DNA of 64,000 bases, taken from the NCBI RefSeq assembly GCF_018918285.1, contig NZ_JAHLQF010000001.1:609284-673283 (forward strand), read 5' to 3'. Position 1 is the first letter of the stretch. Each line of letters begins with the position of its first letter. The translations under genes and the position numbers were made by a program. The notes under the pieces were generated by a model, which made no database searches, had not been told where the DNA came from, and worked only from the letters and a program-made list of their open reading frames with translations. Of the stretch, positions 1 through 7,986 are shown in pieces. The DNA is from Clostridium mobile (GTDB lineage: Bacteria; Bacillota; Clostridia; Clostridiales; Clostridiaceae).

Positions 1-243
1 ATCCTTTTTAATTTTGACTAATTATATCATGAGATTGACTGATTATCAATAGGTATAGAGTATTACCGTTTCATCATCAAAAGATACGCTTTGATATTCT
101 TAAATCTCAGCTAATGCTTGTCTTATATTAGATCATCATTGGATAATATTAATAAACTTCTATATATAATTTTTATTATAAAAACAAAAAAGCTTTGTAA
201 AATTGATTAATCTTACAAAACTTTTAAACTAAAAAATAGGTAA
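1..243. other. A+T-rich flank with no gene seen
   Basis: No open frame with a credible ribosome site is visible. The stretch lies downstream of the leftward O-acetylation pair. A weak A+T-rich inverted repeat around 185-235 (AAGCTTTGTAAAA against TTACAAAACTTTT) may be its terminator. Confidence 0.4.
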
Positions 244-1641
244 TTAGTTTAATTTTAAAGAAATTTTTGTAAATTCACTTTCATCTTCAGAAATTAAGTA
301 TAAACTAAATTCGTTTAAATTTTCTATTTCTGAAGCTGGTATAGAAAATTCAATGTTTTGCTTTCCATTAACTTCCGTTATTCTGCAATCTAGTATTATA
401 TTTGAAATATCAGCATAGGCATAAGATGCTTTTTCCCCTTCTATAGGAATTGAGAAATTAGTCAAATTAGTATTTGATTTTTTAAAAGTATTATCTTTTA
501 CATATGCAAACTTACTCTCTGAAAGATTAGAATAATCCTTTAAACTTTTGTTATAAGTGGAATTTTTCATTTCATCTACAGGAAAATAGTAATTTGAATG
601 AGTGTATTCTGTAGACTCAAATAAAACTATATCTGGATTAAAAATATTTATATAATAATCATAATCAATTACATTATGGTAATTATGTATCATAACTAAC
701 TCTGAAAAACTTTCCGTAAGAAACTTCTCTCTCCCTTGAAAGTAACTTCCACCAAAAATAAGTATCTTAGGTGCATCTTTATTATTAGGATTTTTATAAT
801 GAGCAAAACTTCTAAACTTTTCAGATATCTTAATCTCATTATTAAAATCAGTAACATACACAGAATTATTCTTTTTTAAATTATAATGTGTAGTTTTTTC
901 ATCTATAGGGAAATATGAGGCTGGAAGAGTTGTATTAGTGTACTCTACAGCTTCATATTTATTGATATCAAATTTATCTACTCCTGAATCTAAATCATGT
1001 AATCTATCTAATATAGATGAAATTCCAATAATAGCTCCAGTTTCATTCCAATGACCAGCATCATATTTTTTATCAAAAACTTGCTTAGAATCTTTAGCAT
1101 CCATCAAAGCTTCTCTAGTATATAAATAATTAATGTTTTTGTTTTTAAGAAGACTTAAAAAATAGCTAAGATTTTTATTGTCATAATTATACCCCTCTGG
1201 TAAAAATTCAGAGTATACAGTTGCTTTACTAGGTTCAACAGCATATAAAAATTTTATATCTCTATCTGTACAGTAATTTTGAAAATTTAATATAAAATCA
1301 GAATAAATTTCTTGAAATTTTTTGTCTAGTTTATTTTCTTGTAATTTCTGAAAAATATATCCATCTTTTCCGTACTGATAACTTGGATGTATCATTTCAT
1401 CAAATAACAAATCCATCCCTTTAGTATATACATTAACCATTTCAGTTCTAAATCCTATACGATCTTCTATGTAATTTTCTGTATTTTCAGTAACACTACC
1501 TTGTAAAAATATCTCTGAAAAATCAATAAGTTCCCTATTATCTATACTTGAAACTTGATTAGGTTTTAAATTCATGTTAATTATAGGTAATGCAATAATA
1601 AAAAGAAATAAAACTATTCTAAAAAGATGTATTTTTTTCAT
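244..1641 (-). CDS. AlgX/AlgJ-like SGNH-fold O-acetyltransferase partner
   Basis: Protein of 465 aa with one N-terminal membrane anchor (about residues 7-25) and an extracytoplasmic body. A GGSYF stretch (Ser-nucleophile block) and DAGHWNETGA (His/Asn block) match the AlgX/AlgJ/DltD-like SGNH-hydrolase fold. Proteins of this kind take acetyl groups passed through the membrane by an MBOAT protein and place them on a surface polysaccharide. The gene starts 15 bp after the stop of an MBOAT gene and is surely co-transcribed with it. The acceptor polymer cannot be read from the sequence, since no glycosyltransferases lie nearby. The family call is firm; the substrate is unknown. Confidence 0.8.
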   Translation of the reverse strand: MKKIHLFRIVLFLFIIALPIINMNLKPNQVSSIDNRELIDFSEIFLQGSVTENTENYIEDRIGFRTEMVNVYTKGMDLLFDEMIHPSYQYGKDGYIFQKLQENKLDKKFQEIYSDFILNFQNYCTDRDIKFLYAVEPSKATVYSEFLPEGYNYDNKNLSYFLSLLKNKNINYLYTREALMDAKDSKQVFDKKYDAGHWNETGAIIGISSILDRLHDLDSGVDKFDINKYEAVEYTNTTLPASYFPIDEKTTHYNLKKNNSVYVTDFNNEIKISEKFRSFAHYKNPNNKDAPKILIFGGSYFQGREKFLTESFSELVMIHNYHNVIDYDYYINIFNPDIVLFESTEYTHSNYYFPVDEMKNSTYNKSLKDYSNLSESKFAYVKDNTFKKSNTNLTNFSIPIEGEKASYAYADISNIILDCRITEVNGKQNIEFSIPASEIENLNEFSLYLISEDESEFTKISLKLN

Positions 1642-1656
1642 ACACTAACACCTCCT

Positions 1657-3072
1657 TTAAAACTGAAAGTAAATAAATGGGCTATATGTAGAATTAACTA
1701 TAAATATTATTGTAATAATTAATAACATTCCAATAAATATTGTTTTTACTACTTCAGATATCTCTTTGTTCTGGTTTAACTTTAATGCATTACTAATTAT
1801 AGGAGTTGAGCCTATAATGGATATAAGTATCCAAAAAGCCAATTTTTTATTAACAAAATAGCTAAATTGAAATGTAACTGTTGTAGCTTTATTTATCCCA
1901 AACATTATTGATAAATAATTTATTGCATCCCTTAAACCATTAGCTCTAAATAACACCCATCCTAATATAACAATAAACATAGTGATTGTTATTTTTATAA
2001 AAGAAGGAATTTTTACATACCATGTTTTTTTATTTATAAGCTTTTCAATAATTATAAATACACCATGCCATATTCCCCATGCAACAAAGTTCCATGAAGC
2101 TCCATGCCATAAACCTGTAACTAAAAAAACAATAAAAAGATTTAAATATGTATTACCTGTTCTATTTCCACCTAATGGTATGTAAAGATATTCTTTAAAC
2201 CACGTAGATAAAGATATATGCCATCTTCTCCAAAATTCAGTTATAGATTTTGATATGTATGGATAATTAAAGTTTTCCATAAATTTAAATCCAAATAAAT
2301 AACCTAACCCAATAGCCATATCGGAATATCCTGAAAAATCAAAGTATATTTGAAAAGTATAGCAAACAGCTCCTAACCATGCTGTAGGCTGATCAATTCC
2401 TGTATTTGAAAGTGAGAATATTGTATCAGTTATCCCAGCTAACACATCTGCAATGATTACTTTTTTTGATAGTCCTATAACAAATCTTTCAATACCATAA
2501 CTAAAATATTCAATAGTTTCTTTTCTCTGTCTTATTTGATTATCTATATCTTTATATTTTACAATAGGACCTGCTATTAATTGAGGGAAAAATGATATAT
2601 ATAATGCAACAGAAAAAATATTTTTATTAACCTTTGCATCATTTCTATATATATCAATTATGTATGACATCCCCTGGAATGTAAAAAATGAAATACCTAT
2701 AGGTAATATAATTTCCTTATATTGAAAACCAATATTAAAAATTTTATTAATATTTCCTATTGTAAATCCATAATATTTATAATAAAAAAGTAAACTTAAA
2801 TTTAGTATTATACCAATTAATAAAATAATCTTTTTTAATTTTTCTTTTTCTTTTAACTTGTCAATAAGTAATCCAAATATATAGTTTATTAAAATACAAC
2901 CACCTAATAATGGTAAATTTTCTATTCCTCCCCATGCATAAAATAATAAACTTGCAAAAAGAGATATATAATTTTTAAAGCTATTACCTGAAAAAAGATT
3001 ACCTAAAGTATAATAAATCAACAAAGTTACTGGCAAAAATATAAAAATAAATATCTGAGAACTAAATACCAT
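1657..3072 (-). CDS. MBOAT-family membrane O-acyltransferase (AlgI/DltB-like)
   Basis: Polytopic membrane protein, 471 aa from the ATG at 3072, which follows GAGGAGGGAAAGT; an upstream ATG lacks a ribosome site. It contains the MBOAT hallmarks YFDFSGYSDMAIGLG and FWRRWHISLSTWFKEYLYIP, and the catalytic-His context GLWHGASWNFVAWG. MBOAT proteins move acyl groups, usually acetyl, across the membrane to a partner that esterifies a cell-wall or capsular polymer. The following gene encodes such a partner. AlgI is the closest functional model; DltB is less likely because no dltA or dltC is present. Confidence 0.9.
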   Translation of the reverse strand: MVFSSQIFIFIFLPVTLLIYYTLGNLFSGNSFKNYISLFASLLFYAWGGIENLPLLGGCILINYIFGLLIDKLKEKEKLKKIILLIGIILNLSLLFYYKYYGFTIGNINKIFNIGFQYKEIILPIGISFFTFQGMSYIIDIYRNDAKVNKNIFSVALYISFFPQLIAGPIVKYKDIDNQIRQRKETIEYFSYGIERFVIGLSKKVIIADVLAGITDTIFSLSNTGIDQPTAWLGAVCYTFQIYFDFSGYSDMAIGLGYLFGFKFMENFNYPYISKSITEFWRRWHISLSTWFKEYLYIPLGGNRTGNTYLNLFIVFLVTGLWHGASWNFVAWGIWHGVFIIIEKLINKKTWYVKIPSFIKITITMFIVILGWVLFRANGLRDAINYLSIMFGINKATTVTFQFSYFVNKKLAFWILISIIGSTPIISNALKLNQNKEISEVVKTIFIGMLLIITIIFIVNSTYSPFIYFQF

Positions 3073-3438
3073 ACTTTCCCTCCTCACGCTAAAACAATAC
3101 AGTTTATTAATTATAGCCTACAACTCTTTATTATATACAACTTTGAGGAGCTTTTTTGGTTTATGAACAGATGTTTAACATAAAGTTTATAATTTTTTTT
3201 AATATAATTATATTTTTTTATATATTTATTTTATAATCAATTTCTTCTCATACTAATCCCATTGAAATAAATCCATAATATTTTTTGGTACTCGGTGCTC
3301 AGACATGCGTATTTACCTGAATAATTTATTTTAAAGAAAGAATATTAATAAAGTTTTGAGTTATAAATAATAACACAATTCTTTATAATTCATAATATGT
3401 ATATATATAGAAGTTAAAATAGGAGTGTAAAATTAAAA
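3073..3438. other. Intergenic region between divergent genes
   Basis: 366 bp of very A+T-rich DNA between the MBOAT gene and the rightward gene at 3439. It must hold promoters for both. I could not find a -35/-10 pair with good spacing; TATAAT-like strings near 3385-3400 are the only candidates. Confidence 0.3.
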
Positions 3439-3933
3439 ATGAAAAGTTTCAAATCCTTTCATGGCACTATTACTATGATTTCTGATTTTTGGACAAATGC
3501 AACTGGCGAAGGATTAGGATGTTATAAATTAATGTCTGTAGAAAATGAAGATGGAAATTTAGTAAATTTCGTAGTGACACCATATACTTATTTTGTAGAT
3601 CATGTAATGGTGGCAGCAGGAGATAATGTAACTGGGTTTTATGATGCAAATGCACCTGTTCCTCTAATTTACCCACCACAATTTCAAGCCATTGTTATGG
3701 CAAGAGATTCACAATACCAAAATGTGAAAGTAGATTATTTTAATAGTCAGTTGGTAAGTAGCGATAACCAATTAAAATTAAATATTGGTCCATATACTGA
3801 GATAGTATTAGAAAACGACCAACTCTTTACTAGAAACCCTGCAAATCGAAACCTAATTGTTGTCTATGGCCCTACAACAAGGAGTATACCAGCCCAAACC
3901 ACACCATATAAAATTATTGTTATGTGCCGATAG
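3439..3933 (+). CDS. Conserved clostridial protein of unknown function
   Basis: 164 aa, no signal peptide and no membrane segment. It is rich in beta-type sequence and appears to have two similar halves, each ending in a hydrophobic strand (VNFVVTPYTYFVD; NLIVVYGPTTRSIPAQ). I recognise the pattern as a family common in Clostridium but know no function. Proline-rich LIYPPQ and PAQTTPY segments suggest an OB- or beta-barrel-like protein, possibly of the spore or cell surface; that is a guess. AGGAG lies about 13 bases before the ATG, a long spacing. It stands alone and is followed by a strong terminator. Confidence 0.7.
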   Translation: MKSFKSFHGTITMISDFWTNATGEGLGCYKLMSVENEDGNLVNFVVTPYTYFVDHVMVAAGDNVTGFYDANAPVPLIYPPQFQAIVMARDSQYQNVKVDYFNSQLVSSDNQLKLNIGPYTEIVLENDQLFTRNPANRNLIVVYGPTTRSIPAQTTPYKIIVMCR

Positions 3934-3955
3934 TTTAAAAAAAGAAGTTTATCTT

Positions 3956-3983
3956 TGCGCGAAACCTTCAATGATTTCGCGCA
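3956..3983. terminator. Convergent (two-way) intrinsic terminator
   Basis: A perfect 9-bp stem, TGCGCGAAA / TTTCGCGCA, has T-rich sequence on both sides. It can end the rightward gene at 3439-3933 and the leftward flavoprotein gene ending at 4001. Confidence 0.85.
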
Positions 3984-4000
3984 TTTATTAATTAAATCCT

Positions 4001-5083
4001 TTACTGTTCCATGGAGACAATATCAATACTTTGAAATCTACTCTTTAATACCAGCTTACGTAAAAAAGAATTATACATAAAGGGACATTTCAGTAGTTTT
4101 AAAAAGATCTTCAAACGAATATTAAAAGTTTTTAATCTATATTTTTTATTGACATTTTTACTATGAGCATTTAACACTTCACTCAAAATCCGTGCGCTGT
4201 TGATAGCTGAACTTATTCCCTCCAGTGAACTGGGGCTGATAAATCCCGCAGCTTCCCCAATCAAGAAAGCATTGTCCTTACCGCAGCAAAAATCATTGAA
4301 TTTAGACGGTCGAAGCACCATACAGGCCTCGGTTTTCATAGGCTCTCCAAATCGGAATCCAATTTTCTCTAGATTTTTTTTCTGATCTTCAAATCGTTTC
4401 CGGGAATTATCCATGGGAAATGCGCCACCAAAAATAAACTGATTGTCCTTAGATATGGACCAAGAACAGCAGTCGGTATTTTCCGAATCAAAAATACAGG
4501 AATAAAACGGATTGGCATGTGTTTCTGGAAACCATTGCTGGATTGACATATAAGTACGTATTTTCTTTTTGGGATAAAGAATTCGGCGCACCAAGGAATT
4601 AGCGCCGTCTGCCCCCACCAGATATTTGGCGATGATGACATGTTCCATACCATTTTCATGAAAAGTTACCTGGTAACCTTCCGGTATTTTTTCAACGGCA
4701 GAACAACGAGAATTGTTGTGAACCTCCACATGATTCGGAATAAGTGATTTCATCCATAAATCAAATTTATGACGATCAAGATTAATATAAAATCGTTGAT
4801 AATGGCGAATGAGATTATTTTTTAAATCTATAGTTTTAACAGCAAAAATCTGTGGATCTACCATTACATCCTTTGGAATGGTCATATCTAACTTTGCCAA
4901 TGCTTTCTGTGCGTCGGAAGAGAGCAATCCACCGCAAGGTTTCTGAAATCCGTTTTCGATAGATTCTTTTTTATCTATGGCAATAATTTTATATTTTTTA
5001 GAAAGCAGCCGCGCCAGTGTAGATCCAGAAGGCCCCAACCCTATAATTGCAACGTCATATGTCATAATCATTACTTTTTTCAT
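4001..5083 (-). CDS. FAD-dependent oxidoreductase, geranylgeranyl-reductase-like
   Basis: 360 aa. It opens with a Rossmann FAD-binding motif (DVAIIGLGPSGSTLARLLS) and an acidic residue closing the second strand (IAIDKK). The second FAD motif VGADGANSLVRR lies in the middle, and GEAAGFISPSSLEGI, the GD-box equivalent, lies in the last third. This is the geranylgeranyl reductase / p-hydroxybenzoate hydroxylase group. Members reduce isoprenoid chains or hydroxylate small molecules; the substrate cannot be told here. It follows an XRE regulator gene by 2 bp. The G+C content looks higher than that of its neighbours, which may point to acquisition from another genome. Confidence 0.8.
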   Translation of the reverse strand: MKKVMIMTYDVAIIGLGPSGSTLARLLSKKYKIIAIDKKESIENGFQKPCGGLLSSDAQKALAKLDMTIPKDVMVDPQIFAVKTIDLKNNLIRHYQRFYINLDRHKFDLWMKSLIPNHVEVHNNSRCSAVEKIPEGYQVTFHENGMEHVIIAKYLVGADGANSLVRRILYPKKKIRTYMSIQQWFPETHANPFYSCIFDSENTDCCSWSISKDNQFIFGGAFPMDNSRKRFEDQKKNLEKIGFRFGEPMKTEACMVLRPSKFNDFCCGKDNAFLIGEAAGFISPSSLEGISSAINSARILSEVLNAHSKNVNKKYRLKTFNIRLKIFLKLLKCPFMYNSFLRKLVLKSRFQSIDIVSMEQ

Positions 5084-5085
5084 CT

Positions 5086-5310
5086 TTATTTACCATTCTC
5101 TAAATTATTTTCTTCCCTATACTCTAAAATATCTCCCGGTTGGCATTGGAGTATTCTGCATAAAGCATCAAGAGTAGTAAAACGAAAAGCTTTTGCCCTC
5201 TGATTTTTAAAGTTTGATACATTTGCCATTGTCATTCCTAATTGTTCTGACAACTCTGTTAAAGACATTTTACGTTTTGCCATCATAACGTCTAAGTTAA
5301 CTATAATCAT
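5086..5310 (-). CDS. XRE-family transcriptional regulator (YozG-like)
   Basis: 74 aa, nearly all a Cro/CI helix-turn-helix (MTLTELSEQLGMTMANVSNF is the likely HTH context, with a KxRAKAFRFTTL third helix). Short XRE proteins of this type are usually found beside a DUF2975 membrane protein, and one lies 17 bp upstream in the same direction. The role of such pairs is unclear; the HTH protein probably controls its own operon. A good GGAGG precedes the ATG. Confidence 0.85.
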   Translation of the reverse strand: MIIVNLDVMMAKRKMSLTELSEQLGMTMANVSNFKNQRAKAFRFTTLDALCRILQCQPGDILEYREENNLENGK

Positions 5311-5327
5311 ATTTGATTTCCTCCTTT

Positions 5328-5819
5328 TTAGAATGTCAAATCATTTTCTTCTTTGATTTCAGCAGCTCTTTTAAATATATTAGACATTAACAAACACAAG
5401 AATCCCACTGTTATGGCAACAAAAGTTACGATTATCAAAGGTATCACAGTTATTGCATATAGATAGAAATCAAATACTACGTATAAAAATATGTTGCTCA
5501 GAATGTAAACAACCACTTCTGCAAATGCACAAATGGCAATCACTTTAAATTCATTTGATATAATTGGTGAAAAGGAATTTTGGCCCGTAAGCAATTTACA
5601 GATTTTTTTCAACTTAAATAAGGCTATTACATAAGGAGCTGAACAGGCATAGATACATGCTGTCAATATCCACTTCATATTTGGAACTGATGGTTTCATA
5701 CCTGAAATTTTTATAAGTGCTGTCAGCACAAGTGGAGTGCCTATAAGTGTAAGAATTGTTAAAATGATTCCTATAATAACTAATCCATTTAATATTTTTG
5801 AAGTTGTTCTCTCTTTCAT
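5328..5819 (-). CDS. DUF2975 family membrane protein
   Basis: 163 aa with four predicted membrane helices (about residues 10-35, 48-68, 88-112 and 120-148). Its topology and place just before a YozG-type XRE gene fit the DUF2975 family (YoaS-like). No enzymatic motif is visible. It may act as a membrane sensor for the adjoining regulator; this is inference from co-occurrence. It is the first gene of a three-gene leftward unit with the XRE gene and the flavoprotein. Confidence 0.75.
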   Translation of the reverse strand: MKERTTSKILNGLVIIGIILTILTLIGTPLVLTALIKISGMKPSVPNMKWILTACIYACSAPYVIALFKLKKICKLLTGQNSFSPIISNEFKVIAICAFAEVVVYILSNIFLYVVFDFYLYAITVIPLIIVTFVAITVGFLCLLMSNIFKRAAEIKEENDLTF

Positions 5820-6147
5820 AAAAGTACCTCTCTTTAAAATAGTTTTTGTTCATTATTTACACCCTTATTATATATCAACATTTCAATAATTACAATAATT
5901 ATTTATCGTTATTCTTTATGTTTTTATCGTTTTAGTCAATGACTCTTTTACTTAGTGTAGAGGTAATTTATAGCACTTACCTATTTTTACGATTAATGTC
6001 ATCCTTTATCCACTCTAACGCGAAAGATGATGGACAACCTCACCAATCTGAATACATTTAGTTACATAATATCCCTGTGAATGCAATCACATTTCCTAAA
6101 AATGGATCATATGATAATGTTATAAGCTTATGAAAGGAATGAGCAAT
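5820..6147. other. Intergenic region before the cupin gene
   Basis: Holds the divergent promoters of the DUF2975 unit and the cupin gene. On the minus strand at about 5990-6060 a short coding-like stretch with one internal stop (…GCPSSFALEWIKDDI…) looks like the tail of a lost gene. I could not assign it. Confidence 0.3.
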
Positions 6148-6795
6148 ATGTATAATGCTTATAAAACATATCCATGCCCTTATTTCGTAAACACATCAAT
6201 GTATAACCCGAACATTATGTATAATGCTTATAGGACGCATCCATGTCCTTACTGCGTTAATACATCAATGTATAACTCAGACTTTTCAAATCACTTTACT
6301 AATCAATATATTCCTTTTACTGATGAGATGGAGTATGATTCAAGATTTGATTTTTCACAATCAGTAATGGATAATAGTTTAATTGAATTGAAGGATTATG
6401 GACCAGAACCTTTTGTAGTTAATATTGAGGAAGCTACTAAGCAAAACAATAATTATCGTACCGCTTTGTGGACAGGGGACCATTTGCAAGTTACTTTGAT
6501 GAGCATCAATGTTGGGGATGACATAGGTTTAGAAGTTCATCCCACACTTGATCAATTTATACGTATTGAAGAAGGCCAAGGACTTGTTCAAATGGGTGAT
6601 AGAAAAGATAGGCTGAATTATCAAAGAAAAGTATATGATGACTTTGCAATCATGATACCTGCTGGTAAATGGCATAATGTAATCAACACAGGTAATAAAC
6701 CACTTAAATTGTACGCTATCTATGCGCCACCTGAGCATCCACATGGTACAGTTCATAAAACAAAAGCAATTGCACAAGCTGCTGAAGACCACTAA
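6148..6795 (+). CDS. Cupin-domain protein with an N-terminal 23-residue repeat
   Basis: About 215 aa. A C-terminal single cupin (about residues 80-205) shows the two metal-binding motifs: EVHPTLDQFIRIEEGQG and PAGKWHNVINTG. It ends in a His-rich tail (EHPHGTVHKTKA). Such cupins bind a divalent metal and may be sugar isomerase-like or storage proteins. The start at 6148 is chosen because AAAGGA ends nine bases before it; ATGs at 6130 and 6139 lack a site. The first 46 residues are two copies of a 23-residue unit, MYNAY(K/R)T(Y/H)PCPY..., encoded by a 69-bp direct repeat (6148-6216, 6217-6285). The Tyr/Cys/Pro-rich repeat resembles clostridial spore-coat segments, but that is only a resemblance. 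Confidence 0.8.
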   Translation: MYNAYKTYPCPYFVNTSMYNPNIMYNAYRTHPCPYCVNTSMYNSDFSNHFTNQYIPFTDEMEYDSRFDFSQSVMDNSLIELKDYGPEPFVVNIEEATKQNNNYRTALWTGDHLQVTLMSINVGDDIGLEVHPTLDQFIRIEEGQGLVQMGDRKDRLNYQRKVYDDFAIMIPAGKWHNVINTGNKPLKLYAIYAPPEHPHGTVHKTKAIAQAAEDH

Positions 6796-6897
6796 TACCA
6801 AAAGTGACTGTGAAAAAGTCCCGTAAAAACAGCTTTCTAGGGTAAAATCAAATTATCATAGGAGGCTGCTTTTTATGACAAAAAGAAAGACATAATA

Positions 6898-6939
6898 AAA
6901 AGATGCTGTATAAAAATTTGTTTCTATACAGCATCTTTT
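6898..6939. terminator. Two-way terminator between the cupin gene and the cut operon
   Basis: A 15-bp stem (AAAAGATGCTGTATA / TATACAGCATCTTTT) is followed by a T-run on the plus strand and T-rich sequence on the minus strand. It lies 30 bp beyond the last gene of the choline operon and closes it. Confidence 0.9.
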
Positions 6940-6968
6940 TTTTATTTTATATTATTTAAGTTTGTTAA

Positions 6969-7259
6969 TTATTTTGCAGCTTCTTTAGCTGATGGAAGAA
7001 TTACTTCTACTTCAGAGTGTGGACGAGGAATTACATGAACTGAAACTAATTCACCAACACGTTGTGCTGCTGCAGCCCCAGCATCAGTAGCTGCTTTTAC
7101 AGCACCTACATCGCCTCTTACCATAACTGTTACAAGACCACCACCAACATATTCTTTACCGATTAAATAAACATTTGCAGCCTTAACCATAGCATCTGCA
7201 GCCTCAATTGAACCAACTAATCCTTTTGTTTCGATCATTCCTAATGCATCATATTTCAT
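6969..7259 (-). CDS. BMC-H shell protein (choline microcompartment)
   Basis: 96 aa, a single canonical BMC domain: [20 protein letters not shown] at the start and [17 protein letters not shown] in the second half. It ends in an extension with an [11 protein letters not shown] segment. Hexamers of this protein tile the shell facets; the pore loop here reads YVGGGL. It is the last gene of the operon, so its messenger could be independently abundant. The same locus holds three more BMC-H proteins with different pore loops (YVGGGL, NVASGY, NVGSTL). This suggests pores with different selectivity. Confidence 0.95.
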   Translation of the reverse strand: MKYDALGMIETKGLVGSIEAADAMVKAANVYLIGKEYVGGGLVTVMVRGDVGAVKAATDAGAAAAQRVGELVSVHVIPRPHSEVEVILPSAKEAAK

Positions 7260-7335
7260 TTTAAAATCCTCCTATTTTCTTTCATTTTTATTTAATAATT
7301 TTATATTATAATTTTTATATTATAATCTTTAATTT

Positions 7336-7986
7336 TTATGTTATAATTTTTACTTTTGAACCACAAGCAATGTTCATGGCATTTGCTTCTTCAGTATCAA
7401 TATGGCATTCAAGTTTAGAAGCATCATTTGCTCTAATAACTACATTGCTGTAAATGCCACCTCTTAGGTCATCAAACTTGATAGAAACTATCTGACCATC
7501 AGAAACACCAAAGTTTTTAGCATCTTCTGGTGTCATGTGTATATGTCTTTGAGCAACTATTAAGCCTTCTTCAATCTGAACTGAACCCTTTGGTCCAATT
7601 AATGTAATTCCAGGTGTATTACATAAATCACCAGATAATCTTGGATGTGGAACGGCACCAAGCTTAAAGCAATCTCCAGCTAACACTTCAACCTGAGTTT
7701 TACTTCTTATAGGTCCAAGAATTCTAACTTTTTCAATTGCACCCTTTGGTCCACAAACTGTTAAAGTCTCTTTGCATGCATACTGTCCAGGCTGTGATAA
7801 ATCTTTCATCTTTGTCATCTGATAATTTTCGCCAAATAGAATGTTTAAATCTTTCTGTGAAAGATGTATATGTCTATTTGAAACACCTACTGGAACTTCA
7901 TCTGAATCATTTTTTACATCTGTATTAGCTTCGTTAGCTTGTACAGCTTCCAGTAAAAGCTTCAATATAGTTTCACATCTATCCAT
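7336..7986 (-). CDS. pduL: PduL-type phosphate acyltransferase
   Basis: 216 aa. Converts acetyl-CoA plus phosphate to acetyl phosphate and frees CoA inside the compartment. The duplicated PduL domain is seen from its two His-rich zinc-binding motifs, GVSNRHIHLSQKD near residue 33 and AQRHIHMTPEDA near residue 145. The first 20 residues (MDRCETILKLLLEAVQ) form an amphipathic helix typical of an encapsulation peptide, followed by a polar linker. Its ATG touches the stop of the aldehyde dehydrogenase gene, so the two consecutive enzymes are translationally coupled. Confidence 0.95.
   Translation of the reverse strand: MDRCETILKLLLEAVQANEANTDVKNDSDEVPVGVSNRHIHLSQKDLNILFGENYQMTKMKDLSQPGQYACKETLTVCGPKGAIEKVRILGPIRSKTQVEVLAGDCFKLGAVPHPRLSGDLCNTPGITLIGPKGSVQIEEGLIVAQRHIHMTPEDAKNFGVSDGQIVSIKFDDLRGGIYSNVVIRANDASKLECHIDTEEANAMNIACGSKVKIIT

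Noticed and set aside
5990..6060. Small minus-strand gene before the cupin
   Set aside because: Has an internal stop and no start or RBS; at most a short remnant of an unknown gene.
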